Positions 39,036 through 47,723 of a stretch of 64,000 nt of DNA are shown one piece after another. The stretch is from the NCBI RefSeq assembly GCF_027988105.1, contig NZ_JAQJZJ010000005.1, positions 62,001 through 126,000 on the forward strand. The letters are read 5' to 3'. This DNA is from Pseudomonas aestuarii (lineage in GTDB: Bacteria; Pseudomonadota; Gammaproteobacteria; Pseudomonadales; Pseudomonadaceae). The number at the start of each line of letters is the position of its first letter. Position 1 is the first letter of the stretch. Both the position numbers and the translations under genes were made by a program. The notes below the pieces were generated by a model. The model had not been told where the DNA came from and searched no databases. It saw only the letters and a program-made list of their open reading frames with translations.

Positions 39036-40409
39036 ATGATGAAAACGACAAGAATCCTGAAAACCGGTGCGTTGGCCCTGACGCTGCTGGCGAGTAGTGT
39101 GATGGCCGCCGTCTCCGAGCAAGAGGCCGCGCAACTGGGCACCACCCTGACCCCGATCGGTGCGCAAATGGCCGGCAACGCCGACGGCAGCATCCCGGCC
39201 TGGACTGGCGGCCTGCCAACCAACGCCGCCGCGGTCGACAGCAATGGCTTCCTCGCCGACCCGTTCGCCAGCGAGCAGCCGTTGTTCACCATCACCGCCG
39301 CCAATGCCGAGCAGTACAAGGACAAGCTGTCCCCTGGGCAAATGGCGATGTTCAAGCGCTATGCCGACTCCTACAAGATCCCGGTCTACCCGACCCATCG
39401 CAGTGCTGCGCTGCCCGATGAGATCTATGCTGCGGCGAAGCAGAGTGCTCTCCACACCACCACGGTGGACGGTGGTAATGGCCTGCAGAACTTCAGCGAC
39501 AGCCACTACTATGCCTTCCCGATCCCGAAGACCGGGGTCGAGGTGGTGTGGAACCACATCACTCGCTACCGCGGCGGCAACGTCAAGCGCTACATCACTC
39601 AGGCCACGCCACAAACCAACGGCTCCTACAGCCTGGTCAAGTTCGAGGACGAAATCGCCTTTCCCTCCGACATGCCCGATGTCGACCCGGCCAAGGCGGC
39701 GAACATCCTCCTGTATTTCAAGCAGCGGGTAACCGCGCCGTCGCGCCTGGCGGGTAACGTGCTGCTGGTGCACGAGACCATCGACCAGGTCAAGGAACCG
39801 CGCCTGGCGTGGATCTACAACGCCGGTCAGCGTCGCGTACGCCGCGCCCCGCAGGTGGCCTACGATGGCCCGGGTACCGCCTCGGACGGCATGCGCACCG
39901 CGGACAACTTCGATCTGTTCTCCGGCGCGCCGGACCGTTACGACTGGAAGCTGGTTGGCAAGAAGGAGATGTACATTCCTTACAACAGCTACAAGCTGGA
40001 TTCGCCCAGTCTGAAGTACGACGACGTGATCAAGGCCGGGCATATCAACCAGGACCTGGCCCGCTACGAGCTGCACCGGGTCTGGGAAGTCGAGGCCACG
40101 CTGAAGTCCGGCGAGCGGCATATCTATGCCAAGCGTCACATGTACTTCGACGAGGACAGCTGGCAGTTGGCCCTGGTCGATCACTACGATGGCCGCGGTC
40201 AATTGTGGCGCGTCGCCGAGGGACATGCCCAGAGCTACTACAACCACAAGATGACGGGTTACACGCTAGAGGCGCTGTACGACATCATCGCCGGACGCTA
40301 CCTGGCCCTGGGCATGAAGAACGAGGAGAAGTCTTCCTACGTCTTCGGGTTCGAGGCCAGTGCCGCCGACTACACCCCGGCAGCCTTGCGCAGTTCCGGC
40401 GTGCGCTAA
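39036..40409 (+). CDS. DUF1329 envelope protein
   Basis: A 457-aa protein: signal peptide about 1-25 (LALTLLASSVMAA), mature DUF1329 domain (EQEAAQLGTTLTPIGAQMAG, GSIPAWTGGL; MYIPYNSYKLD; KRHMYFDEDSWQLALVDHYDGRGQLWRV). Its fold is compared with LolA/LolB lipoprotein-sorting proteins, so it may hand a hydrophobic ligand to the DUF1302 barrel. That is inference from family pairing. Translationally close to DUF1302 (25 bp), RBS AAAGGA. Followed by a strong terminator, so the two genes form a closed bicistron. Confidence 0.92.
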   Translation: MMKTTRILKTGALALTLLASSVMAAVSEQEAAQLGTTLTPIGAQMAGNADGSIPAWTGGLPTNAAAVDSNGFLADPFASEQPLFTITAANAEQYKDKLSPGQMAMFKRYADSYKIPVYPTHRSAALPDEIYAAAKQSALHTTTVDGGNGLQNFSDSHYYAFPIPKTGVEVVWNHITRYRGGNVKRYITQATPQTNGSYSLVKFEDEIAFPSDMPDVDPAKAANILLYFKQRVTAPSRLAGNVLLVHETIDQVKEPRLAWIYNAGQRRVRRAPQVAYDGPGTASDGMRTADNFDLFSGAPDRYDWKLVGKKEMYIPYNSYKLDSPSLKYDDVIKAGHINQDLARYELHRVWEVEATLKSGERHIYAKRHMYFDEDSWQLALVDHYDGRGQLWRVAEGHAQSYYNHKMTGYTLEALYDIIAGRYLALGMKNEEKSSYVFGFEASAADYTPAALRSSGVR

Positions 40410-40440
40410 GACTGGCCGAGTCATTGCTCCTCCTAAATTG

Positions 40441-40466
40441 GGCGGCCTTCGGGCCGCCTTTTTTTT
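40441..40466 (+). terminator. Rho-independent terminator after DUF1329
   Basis: GGCGGCC-TTCG-GGCCGCC stem with a UUCG tetraloop followed by eight T residues: textbook intrinsic terminator. Confidence 0.96.
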
Positions 40467-40564
40467 ATCGCCGAATATTAGTTAGGCTGATATAGCTATT
40501 GCATGCCAACGTTCGGGTCTAGTCTCGTGGGCAAAGCTCCCCTACAAAATCAATACGAGCCGTC

Positions 40565-43087
40565 ATGACCGCCTACGCGCCATCTCCGCCTATCGCATTG
40601 CCATCCTGTGCCAAAGGCCTGTTGCCGCGCCAACCGCCAGGGCATGTTCAGCGCGAGCAGCTACAGCGGCTTTTGCTCGCCCAGGACTGTCGCCTGCGTT
40701 TGCTGGTCGCCCCGGCAGGGTTCGGCAAGTCGGTGCTGCTCGCCGACTGCGCCCGCGACTGTCCGCCCGAATACTCACCGCTGTGGCTCAACTGCGCAGG
40801 GCAGCTAGCCTCGCCAGCAGAGTTTTGTCGTCTACTGGCCGTCACCCTGGGCTATCCGTCGAGCTTGAGTGAAGCCGAACTGTTGGCTGCGGTGCAGCAG
40901 GAGGAGCGTGCGCTGTGGCTCATGCTCAACGACTATCCACGCGAGCTCGATGATGAGCTCGACGCCTGCCTCGATCGTCTGCTCTGCGCTTCGCCGCCCA
41001 ACCTCTGCTGGTGGCTTGGCAGCCGGCGGCGCCCACTATGCAACTTCCCGCGCCTGTTGCTGGAGGGCGAGTTGTTCGAACTGGGCGGCGCGGATCTGGC
41101 CTTCACCCCGGGTGAGGTTGCTGCCTGGTTACAACATGTGGATACGCTGCGTTCCAGCCGCGCGGAGAGCCTGTTTGGCCTTACCCGCGGCTGGCCGGCG
41201 GCCCTGCGCCTGCTGGCTGCCCAGGGCGAGCGCGAAGGTTCGGGGTCGCTGCTGTGTGAGGAACATAATGCGTTGCTGCGCGATTACATCGAGCATGAGG
41301 TGCTGCAGGGCCTGTCTGCCGAACTGAAGCACGCACTCTGCCAGTTGGCACAGATTCCGCAGTTCAACGACGAGCTCTGCGAGCATTTGCTGGGCGTAGG
41401 TGAGGGCGCCACCTGGCTGCAAGCGCTGCGCGCACGCGGCCTGTTCATCAGTGAAGTAGAAGGTGCGGCAGACTGGCTCGAAGTCTTCCCGCCACTGGCG
41501 CATCTGCTGCAGCAGCGAGCGAAAACCGCGCCTTGCACCCGCCTGCACCTGCAGGCCAGCCAATGGTTTGCCGCCCGCGGTGAAGTACGCGCGGCGGTGG
41601 AGCATGCGCTCAAGGGTGGCCAGCCGGAAGTCGCGGCCAGTTTTCTCGAGCGGTTCACTGAAGAACAGTTGCTCCAGGGCCAGGATCTGGCGTTGATTCT
41701 GCACTGGCGCAACGAGCTGCCTGAAAGCCTGTTGACCAGCACGCCACGGCTGATCCTGCTCCACGCCTGGGCGTTGTTGCTGGTTGGGCGCCCGGGGGAG
41801 GCGCAGGTCTGTGTCGATCAGCTGGCACGCTTTCAGCCGCGGGCCGATGCCGAACGCCTGACTGAGCTGTTTGCCCAGTGGCAAGCGATTCGCGGGATTG
41901 CCGCCTATGGTCGTGGCAAAGGAGCAGAGGCGCGCGCGCACTTGCTCGAGGCGCTGCCGGCGTTGCCGGATGCCGCCTGGGCCCAGGCCCTCCTGTGCCG
42001 TTCGGTGCTGACCCAGATCGCCATCGGCGAAGGTCACCTGGAGCAGGCGCAACACCTCAGCTACGAGGTGCTGAAGCAGGCGCGGCTTTGCGGTAGTGGC
42101 GTATTCGAGGCATTGCTGGAGCTTGATCATGCGCTGCTGCTGGAGGCGCGTGGCGAATTCGCCCGCGCCGAGGCGCTGTTGCAACGGGTACTTGAGCAGA
42201 TGGACGCGCAGTCGCTGCCCCAAACGCCGGTGCGCGGCCGGATTCTGCTGCGTCTGGGGCGCCTGGCATTGCGCCAGGGTTGCATCGAGCACGCCGCGAG
42301 CCACCTGCAGGCCGGACTCGAGGGCGCGCTGGCCGAGGCCGATCCGGGGGCCTTTCATGGTTATCTGGGCCTGGCCGAACTGGCCACCTGCCGGCGTGAT
42401 ATTCCCGCCGCTTTCGCTCACCTGGGCGAGGCCGAGCGCTGGATGCAGCGCCATCGGGTTAGCGACGGCCTGTATCGCGGCGTGCTGTTGTTGGCCAGCA
42501 GTCGTCTGTGGATCTATCAGGGGCACCACGAGCGTGCTCGCGAAGCCTTGACCCGAGTGCTGGGCCACCGACGAGAGAGCAGCGTGCCGCCACCGAATTT
42601 TCCCGAACTGTTCCTGCGTCTGGAACATCTACTGCTGTGCCTCGACATGGCGCGAGGCGCAGATGTCCGCGAGGCGCTGCAGAAGTTGCTCGATAAGGCC
42701 GTGGCCCAGGGTCGCCAGGCGTTCGCCAGTGAACTCTGGTCAAGCTATGCCGAGGCCTGCAGCGCCTGCGCCGATGTGTCAGCGGCGAACCAGGCCCGTC
42801 AGGCCGCGCAAAGTCTGCGTCAGCGGCTCAATTACCAGGGCGTGTGGTTCGCCGCCGACGAACTCCCCCTGGCGGCCGAGGTGCCGGCGGCAGATGCCTG
42901 CCTCAGCTGCCGCGAGCTGACCGTGCTGCGCCTGATTGCCGAGGGCCTGTCCAATCAGGAGGTCGCCGAACAGCTGTTTATTTCCCTGCATACGGTGAAG
43001 ACCCATGCGCGGCGGATCAACGGCAAGCTCGGCGTGGCCCGACGCACCCAGGCAGTGGCGCAGGCCAAGGTGTTGGGGCTGTTGTAA
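40565..43087 (+). CDS. MalT-like LuxR-family (LAL-type) regulator
   Basis: An 840-aa regulator. The N-terminal STAND-type NTPase has a P-loop APAGFGKSVLLA (about residues 44-55, first Gly replaced by Ala as in MalT-like proteins), followed by a long TPR-like helical region (about 330-750). The C-terminal LuxR HTH (about 778-838) contains CRELTVLRLIAEGLSNQEVA, then FISLHTVKTHARRINGKLGV. MalT-like activators are switched by an inducer plus ATP. It directly follows the DUF1302/DUF1329 pair and, by recalled synteny (PA3420-PA3422), may control it. The inducer is unknown. Confidence 0.92.
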   Translation: MTAYAPSPPIALPSCAKGLLPRQPPGHVQREQLQRLLLAQDCRLRLLVAPAGFGKSVLLADCARDCPPEYSPLWLNCAGQLASPAEFCRLLAVTLGYPSSLSEAELLAAVQQEERALWLMLNDYPRELDDELDACLDRLLCASPPNLCWWLGSRRRPLCNFPRLLLEGELFELGGADLAFTPGEVAAWLQHVDTLRSSRAESLFGLTRGWPAALRLLAAQGEREGSGSLLCEEHNALLRDYIEHEVLQGLSAELKHALCQLAQIPQFNDELCEHLLGVGEGATWLQALRARGLFISEVEGAADWLEVFPPLAHLLQQRAKTAPCTRLHLQASQWFAARGEVRAAVEHALKGGQPEVAASFLERFTEEQLLQGQDLALILHWRNELPESLLTSTPRLILLHAWALLLVGRPGEAQVCVDQLARFQPRADAERLTELFAQWQAIRGIAAYGRGKGAEARAHLLEALPALPDAAWAQALLCRSVLTQIAIGEGHLEQAQHLSYEVLKQARLCGSGVFEALLELDHALLLEARGEFARAEALLQRVLEQMDAQSLPQTPVRGRILLRLGRLALRQGCIEHAASHLQAGLEGALAEADPGAFHGYLGLAELATCRRDIPAAFAHLGEAERWMQRHRVSDGLYRGVLLLASSRLWIYQGHHERAREALTRVLGHRRESSVPPPNFPELFLRLEHLLLCLDMARGADVREALQKLLDKAVAQGRQAFASELWSSYAEACSACADVSAANQARQAAQSLRQRLNYQGVWFAADELPLAAEVPAADACLSCRELTVLRLIAEGLSNQEVAEQLFISLHTVKTHARRINGKLGVARRTQAVAQAKVLGLL

Positions 43088-43122
43088 GTCGGGGAATGGC
43101 TCGCCGTCACAGCGCCGGGGGG

Positions 43123-43423
43123 TTACTCGCCGCAGGCAGTAGGCCAGAAGCTGTTGGTGTAAATGCCGTTGGCGGGCTGTCGCTTCGCTCCGAGGCCGCC
43201 CTACGATCTCGAATAATCCGCGATCCGTAGGGCGCTACTCGCCGCAGGCAGTAGGCCATGGCTCACCGGCGCGGCACAGAATCCGGCGGGTTGTCGCTGC
43301 GCGCCGAGGCCGCCCTACGATCTCGAACAATCCGCGATCCGTAGGGCGCTACTCGCCGCAGGCAGTAGGCCATGGCTCACCGGCGCGACACAGAATCCGG
43401 CGGGTTGTCGCTGCGCGCCGAAG
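43123..43423. repeat. Tandem 112/114-bp repeat, about 2.7 copies
   Basis: Copies begin at 43123, 43235 and 43349 with TACTCGCCGCAGGCAGTAGG. Copy 1 is diverged (112 bp), copies 2 and 3 nearly identical (114 bp), and the third is cut at about 43423. Each unit contains the inverted pair GCCCTACG / CGTAGGGC, a REP-like palindrome. It fills the gap between the LuxR gene and the convergent SirB1 gene. No coding potential. Confidence 0.88.
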
Positions 43424-43442
43424 GGACCTCTGCGTGGGTGAA

Positions 43443-44243
43443 TCAATGCAGCGCCGGCGGCGTGGCGAGTTGGCGCAGGCGCTCGGTGAGCAGCATGCGT
43501 TGCGCCGGATCGTCACAGAGCAGCAGGGCGTGCTGCACATCGAAACGCTCAGCCTGGGGGCACTCCAGGCGCTGATACAGTTCGGCACGGGCCAGGTGGT
43601 CGGCAGCCGTAGGCGTGCCCAGTAGCAACACGCGTTCGGCATCTTTCAATGCCGCGAGGTAGTCCTCTTCCAGCAGGTGCAGGTGCAGCAGGTTGCGCGA
43701 TAGCCGTTGCAGCATGCTGCGACCATCGCAGGCGCCCATGTGACTGGCACTGAGTTCGGCCTGGGCCCCCTGGTAGCGGGTCAGCAGCTCGCGACAGTCA
43801 CGGGTGTACAGGCGCCGTCCGCCGCAGGGGTCGAGCAGGTGATCGGCTGCGGTTACCCGCAGCAGGAAGTGCCCGGGAAAATTCACGCCTTGCAAGGGGA
43901 TTTCCAGGCGCCGTGCCAGCTCCAGGGCAACCAATGCCAGTGACAGCGGTTGGCCGCGGCGGCGCTGGATAACCTTGTGCAGCAAGGCGCTCTGCGGGCG
44001 TGGCGGGCTGTCGTCTTCGCGAAAATCCAGCTCATTCAGGCGCCGCAGCAGCGGTTGTGCGAGTTCCCGGGGTGGCAAGGCGGGCAAGCCGAGGCTGATT
44101 TGCTGCTGCAGCGCGCTGAGCTCGCGCAGCACGTCGGCCGGTTGCAGCGTCGGATCGTGTTCGGCGGCAATCCATAGCGCCGCCTCGAAGACTGCGGGCG
44201 GTTCTCGTTCAAGGCAGGCAAGACAGCACTGGCGTGGGCTCAT
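43443..44243 (-). CDS. SirB1 / transglutaminase-like TPR protein
   Basis: A 266-aa cytoplasmic protein: SirB1-type transglutaminase-like N-terminal region (SALLHKVIQRRRGQPLSLALVALELARRLEIPLQGVNFPGHFLLRV near 80-125, where the usual catalytic Cys is not evident but the His in GVNFPGHF is) and a C-terminal tetratricopeptide part (LLEEDYLAALKDAERVLLL). ATG 44243 has AGAGG 5-6 nt upstream and is preferred over GTG 44249. Function unknown. Divergent from the dehydrogenase gene with 179 bp between. Confidence 0.88.
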   Translation of the reverse strand: MSPRQCCLACLEREPPAVFEAALWIAAEHDPTLQPADVLRELSALQQQISLGLPALPPRELAQPLLRRLNELDFREDDSPPRPQSALLHKVIQRRRGQPLSLALVALELARRLEIPLQGVNFPGHFLLRVTAADHLLDPCGGRRLYTRDCRELLTRYQGAQAELSASHMGACDGRSMLQRLSRNLLHLHLLEEDYLAALKDAERVLLLGTPTAADHLARAELYQRLECPQAERFDVQHALLLCDDPAQRMLLTERLRQLATPPALH

Positions 44244-44422
44244 GATCACCTCTGCGCAAGACTCGGTTGTAACCGCCTTGGTGGGGCGGCGTCCAGTGTT
44301 GTGCCTGGATTGGCTGTTTATACAGCCTGGCTTTGCTTACGGCTGTGGTTATGCCGGCCTGGCCGGGCATTTTCGGGGGCTGCACCTATACTGGCTGTAA
44401 CCAGCAGTAAGGGAGCCTCAGC

Positions 44423-45442
44423 ATGTTCGCCATGATGGAAGCCGCCCGGCTTGAGGCCTTGCACCTCACTCAGGATCCGGTCACGGGCCTCAAGGCGATT
44501 ATCGCCATCCACAACACGCGACTGGGGCCCGCTCTGGGCGGCTGCCGCTACCTGGTTTATCCCGACGAGCAGAGTGCCATCCGTGATGCCATGCGCCTGG
44601 CCCAGGGCATGAGTTACAAGGCCGCGCTGGCCGGCCTGGCTCAGGGTGGGGGCAAGGCGGTGATTATCCGCCCGGCGCATGTCGACAATCGCGGTGCGCT
44701 ATTCGAAGCGTTCGGGCGCTTTATCGAGACGCTCAATGGGCGCTACATCACCGCTGTCGACAGCGGCACCTCCAGTGCCGACATGGACTGCATCGCCCAG
44801 CACACTCAGCACGTGACCAGCACCACCAGCGAGGGCGACCCTTCACCACACACGGCCATGGGCGTGTTCGCCGGGATCCGCGCCACCGCCCTGGCTCGTC
44901 TGGGCAGCGACGACCTGGAAGGCCTGCGGGTTGCCATTCAAGGCCTCGGCCATGTCGGTTACGCCCTGGCCGAGCAGTTGCATGCGGCCGGTGTCGAACT
45001 GTTGGTCAGTGACCTGGATGCGGGTCGCGTGAGGTTGGCGGTGGAGCAACTGGGGGCCCAGCCGGTGCCCAGCGCCGCGCTACTCGGCAGCCGCTGCGAT
45101 ATTCTCGCGCCCTGCGGCCTGGGCGGCATCCTCAATGCCGAAAGCGTCGGCCAGCTGCGATGCTCGGCGGTGGCCGGAGCGGCGAACAACCAGTTGGCCA
45201 GTACCGAGGTGGCAGACACCCTGCAGCGCCGGGGGATTCTCTACGCGCCGGACTACGTGATCAATGCCGGCGGGCTGATCTATGTGGCCCTGCGCCACAA
45301 GGGGGCCAGTCAGGTGGCAATCACCGCGCACATGGCGAAGATCAGCCAGCGCCTGGCCGAGATCTATGCCCAGGCCGAGGCTGATCATCGCTCGCCGGCG
45401 CGGATCGCCGATGCCCTCGCGGAGGCCGTGCTGTATGACTGA
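44423..45442 (+). CDS. ldh: Leu/Phe/Val-type amino-acid dehydrogenase
   Basis: A 339-aa NAD-dependent dehydrogenase: oxidative deamination of branched-chain or aromatic amino acids to 2-oxoacids. Substrate-side catalytic lysine in GGGKAVI (about residues 74-80) preceded by MSYKAALAGLAQ; dinucleotide-binding GLGHVGYALAEQL near 176-188. RBS GGGAG 7 nt before ATG. 67 bp upstream of the E1alpha gene, so the 2-oxoacid it makes could feed the complex encoded next. The exact substrate (Leu, Val or Phe) cannot be told. Confidence 0.92.
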   Translation: MFAMMEAARLEALHLTQDPVTGLKAIIAIHNTRLGPALGGCRYLVYPDEQSAIRDAMRLAQGMSYKAALAGLAQGGGKAVIIRPAHVDNRGALFEAFGRFIETLNGRYITAVDSGTSSADMDCIAQHTQHVTSTTSEGDPSPHTAMGVFAGIRATALARLGSDDLEGLRVAIQGLGHVGYALAEQLHAAGVELLVSDLDAGRVRLAVEQLGAQPVPSAALLGSRCDILAPCGLGGILNAESVGQLRCSAVAGAANNQLASTEVADTLQRRGILYAPDYVINAGGLIYVALRHKGASQVAITAHMAKISQRLAEIYAQAEADHRSPARIADALAEAVLYD

Positions 45443-45509
45443 CAGCCGCAGACCTGCGCCATAAGCGTCGGCGGCGGCCAATGCACTCACAAGGTGCGAG
45501 GACTTGCCC

Positions 45510-46607
45510 ATGAACCCACTCAACCCCGATCTGCCCTTCACCCGCTATCTCGCCGCGGATGGCCGTCTGCTGGCCGATCTGCCGGCCTGGGCCGATGACT
45601 TCGACCTGCTCTGCCGGCTGTACCGGCAGATGGTCCTGGCCCGTGTGTTCGACCAGAAGGCGGTCGCCCTGCAGCGCACCGGGCGCATCGGCACCTACGC
45701 GCCGACGGTGGGCCAGGAAGCGATCAGCGTGGCCATCGGCGCCCTGATGCGGGCGGATGATGTGCTGGTGCCCTACTACCGCGACACCGCCGCGCAGGTC
45801 ATGCGCGGGGTGAAGATGGAGGAGATCCTGCTCTACTGGGGCGGCGACGAGCGCGGCAGCGCCTTCGCCGATCCGGCGGCGGCGCAGGATTTTCCGCTGT
45901 GCGTGCCGATCGCCACCCAGGCCCTGCATGCCTGCGGGGTGGCCACGGCGATGAAGATTCGCGGTGAGCACCGGGTGGCCGTCACCACTTGCGGCGATGG
46001 TGCCACCAGCAAGGGCGACTTCCTCGAGGCGCTCAATGTCGCCGGTGCCTGGCAGTTGCCGGTGGTCTTCGTGGTCAACAACAACCAGTGGGCGATCTCG
46101 GTGCCGCGGCGCATCCAGTGCGGCGCGCCGACCCTGGCGCAGAAGGCGACCGGCGCCGGCTTCCATGGTGAACAGGTCGACGGCAATGACATCATCGCCG
46201 TGTATGACCGCATGCAAATTGCCCTGGAACGCGCCCGCCATGGCAAGGGGCCGGTGTTGCTGGAATGCCTCAGCTACCGCCTCGGCGACCACACCACCGC
46301 CGACGATGCGACCCGCTACCGCAGCGCCGAAGAGCTTAAGCAGGCCTGGCAGGAAGAACCGATCAAGCGCCTGCAGACCTTCCTCGCCGCCCAGGGCGTG
46401 TGGGACGAAGGCCGCGAGCAGGTCCTGATCGGCGAGTGCCAGGCCCAGGTGCAGCAGGCGGTCGAGGCCTTCGAGGCGGCCGGCAACCAGCCCCTCGAAA
46501 GCGTCTTCGATTACGTCTATGCGCAGTGGCCTGCGGCGCTGGCCGAGCAGCGCGAACAGTTCCTCGAGCGCGCCGCCCGGCGCGGGGAGGGCAGTGACCA
46601 TGAGTAA
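45510..46607 (+). CDS. 2-oxoacid dehydrogenase E1 alpha subunit
   Basis: A 365-aa thiamine-diphosphate-dependent subunit. The ThDP/Mg motif GDGATSKGDFLEALNVAGAW (GDG...NN) lies near residues 164-193 with NNNQWAIS, and the phosphorylation-loop-like YRLGDHTTADDATRYR near 257-272. Annotated in relatives as pyruvate or branched-chain 2-oxoacid dehydrogenase E1alpha. The linked amino-acid dehydrogenase makes branched-chain or aromatic oxoacids plausible substrates. ATG 45510 chosen (GAGG upstream). Overlaps the E1beta start by 8 bp. Confidence 0.93.
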   Translation: MNPLNPDLPFTRYLAADGRLLADLPAWADDFDLLCRLYRQMVLARVFDQKAVALQRTGRIGTYAPTVGQEAISVAIGALMRADDVLVPYYRDTAAQVMRGVKMEEILLYWGGDERGSAFADPAAAQDFPLCVPIATQALHACGVATAMKIRGEHRVAVTTCGDGATSKGDFLEALNVAGAWQLPVVFVVNNNQWAISVPRRIQCGAPTLAQKATGAGFHGEQVDGNDIIAVYDRMQIALERARHGKGPVLLECLSYRLGDHTTADDATRYRSAEELKQAWQEEPIKRLQTFLAAQGVWDEGREQVLIGECQAQVQQAVEAFEAAGNQPLESVFDYVYAQWPAALAEQREQFLERAARRGEGSDHE

Positions 46608-47586
46608 TGAAAAGATCAGCCTGCTCGAGGCGGTCAACCTCGCCCTGCACCGGGCGATGACCGAGGACGACAACGTGGTGGTGCTCGGCGAGGATGTCGG
46701 CGTCAATGGCGGAGTGTTCCGCGCCACCGCCGGCCTGCGCGAGGCCTTCGGCTTCAAGCGGGTGATCGACACCCCGCTGGCCGAGACCATGATCGCCGGC
46801 CTGGCGGTTGGCATGGCTGCGCAGGGGCTCAAGCCGGTGATGGAAATCCAGTTCATGGGCTTCATCTACCCGGCGCTGGATCAGCTGGTGTCGCATGCCA
46901 GTCGGATGCGCAACCGCACCCGCGGTCGCCTGAGCTGCCCGATGGTGCTGCGCACGCCGATGGGCGCCGGCATCCGAGCCCCCGAGCACCATAGCGAGAG
47001 CACCGAGGCGCTGTTCGCGCAGATTCCCGGCCTGCGCGTGGTCATCCCCTCGTCGCCGGCGCGGGCCTATGGCCTGTTGCTGGCGGCCATCGATGACCCC
47101 GATCCGGTGATCTTCCTCGAGCCCACCCGTCTGTACCGGATGAACCCGCAGGTTCTGCAGGACGACGGCAAGCGCCTGCCGCTGGACAGCTGTTTCACCC
47201 TGCGCGAGGGCAGCGACCTGACCCTGATCAGTTGGGGCGCCAGCGTTCACGAGACCCTGCAAGCGGCCGCGCAACTGCAGGAGCGCGGGGTGTCCGCCGA
47301 GGTAATCGACGTCGCCTGCGTCAAGCCGCTGGATCTGGACACCCTCGAAGCCTCAGTGCGCAAGACCGGGCGCTGCGTGATCGTGCACGAGGCGCCGAAG
47401 AGTTGCGCGGTGGGCGCGGAGATCGCCGCCAGCCTCTACGAGCGCGTCTTGCTCGACCTGCAGGCGCCGATCCAGCGGGTCACCGCGCCGGACATTCCGC
47501 CGCCGCTGTACCGTCTGGAACAGTTGTACATGCCCGGGGTCGAGGACATCCTCGCCGCCTGCGAGACGGTACTGGACTACGCCTGA
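46600..47586 (+). CDS. 2-oxoacid dehydrogenase E1 beta subunit
   Basis: A 328-aa subunit completing the alpha2beta2 decarboxylase. Conserved VLGEDVGVNGGVFRATAGL at about 29-47, DTPLAETMIAGLAVGMAAQGLKPVMEIQF at about 57-85, and the transketolase C-terminal domain with VIDVACVKPLDLDTLEASV. The ATG at 46600 lies inside the end of the E1alpha gene, with GGGGAGGG about 9 nt upstream, so translation is coupled. A REP-like hairpin separates it from E2. Confidence 0.94.
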   Translation: MSNEKISLLEAVNLALHRAMTEDDNVVVLGEDVGVNGGVFRATAGLREAFGFKRVIDTPLAETMIAGLAVGMAAQGLKPVMEIQFMGFIYPALDQLVSHASRMRNRTRGRLSCPMVLRTPMGAGIRAPEHHSESTEALFAQIPGLRVVIPSSPARAYGLLLAAIDDPDPVIFLEPTRLYRMNPQVLQDDGKRLPLDSCFTLREGSDLTLISWGASVHETLQAAAQLQERGVSAEVIDVACVKPLDLDTLEASVRKTGRCVIVHEAPKSCAVGAEIAASLYERVLLDLQAPIQRVTAPDIPPPLYRLEQLYMPGVEDILAACETVLDYA

Positions 47587-47624
47587 ATCGGGTGTATGAC
47601 TGCTGCTCATCTAGGCGCGGAGGC

Positions 47625-47683
47625 GACGCCTAGTTCCATGCCTGCGATGCGGGTGGCGGATCGCGGGCATGGAACTAGGCGTC
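47625..47683. repeat. REP-like hairpin between E1beta and E2
   Basis: 24-bp arms (47625-47648 and 47660-47683) with a single mismatch and an 11-nt loop. The core is CCTAGTTCCATGCC / GGCATGGAACTAGG. The flank GCTCCTACGG at 47690-47699 echoes the glyA-sdaA element. It could damp downstream expression or protect the upstream mRNA. Confidence 0.85.
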
Positions 47684-47723
47684 AGCCCCCGCTCCTACGG
47701 GGAACTGAAACGGGAGAGTGGAG

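Noticed and set aside
43123..43423. CRISPR array
   Set aside because: Repeat units of 112-114 bp are contiguous without variable spacers and no cas gene is present.
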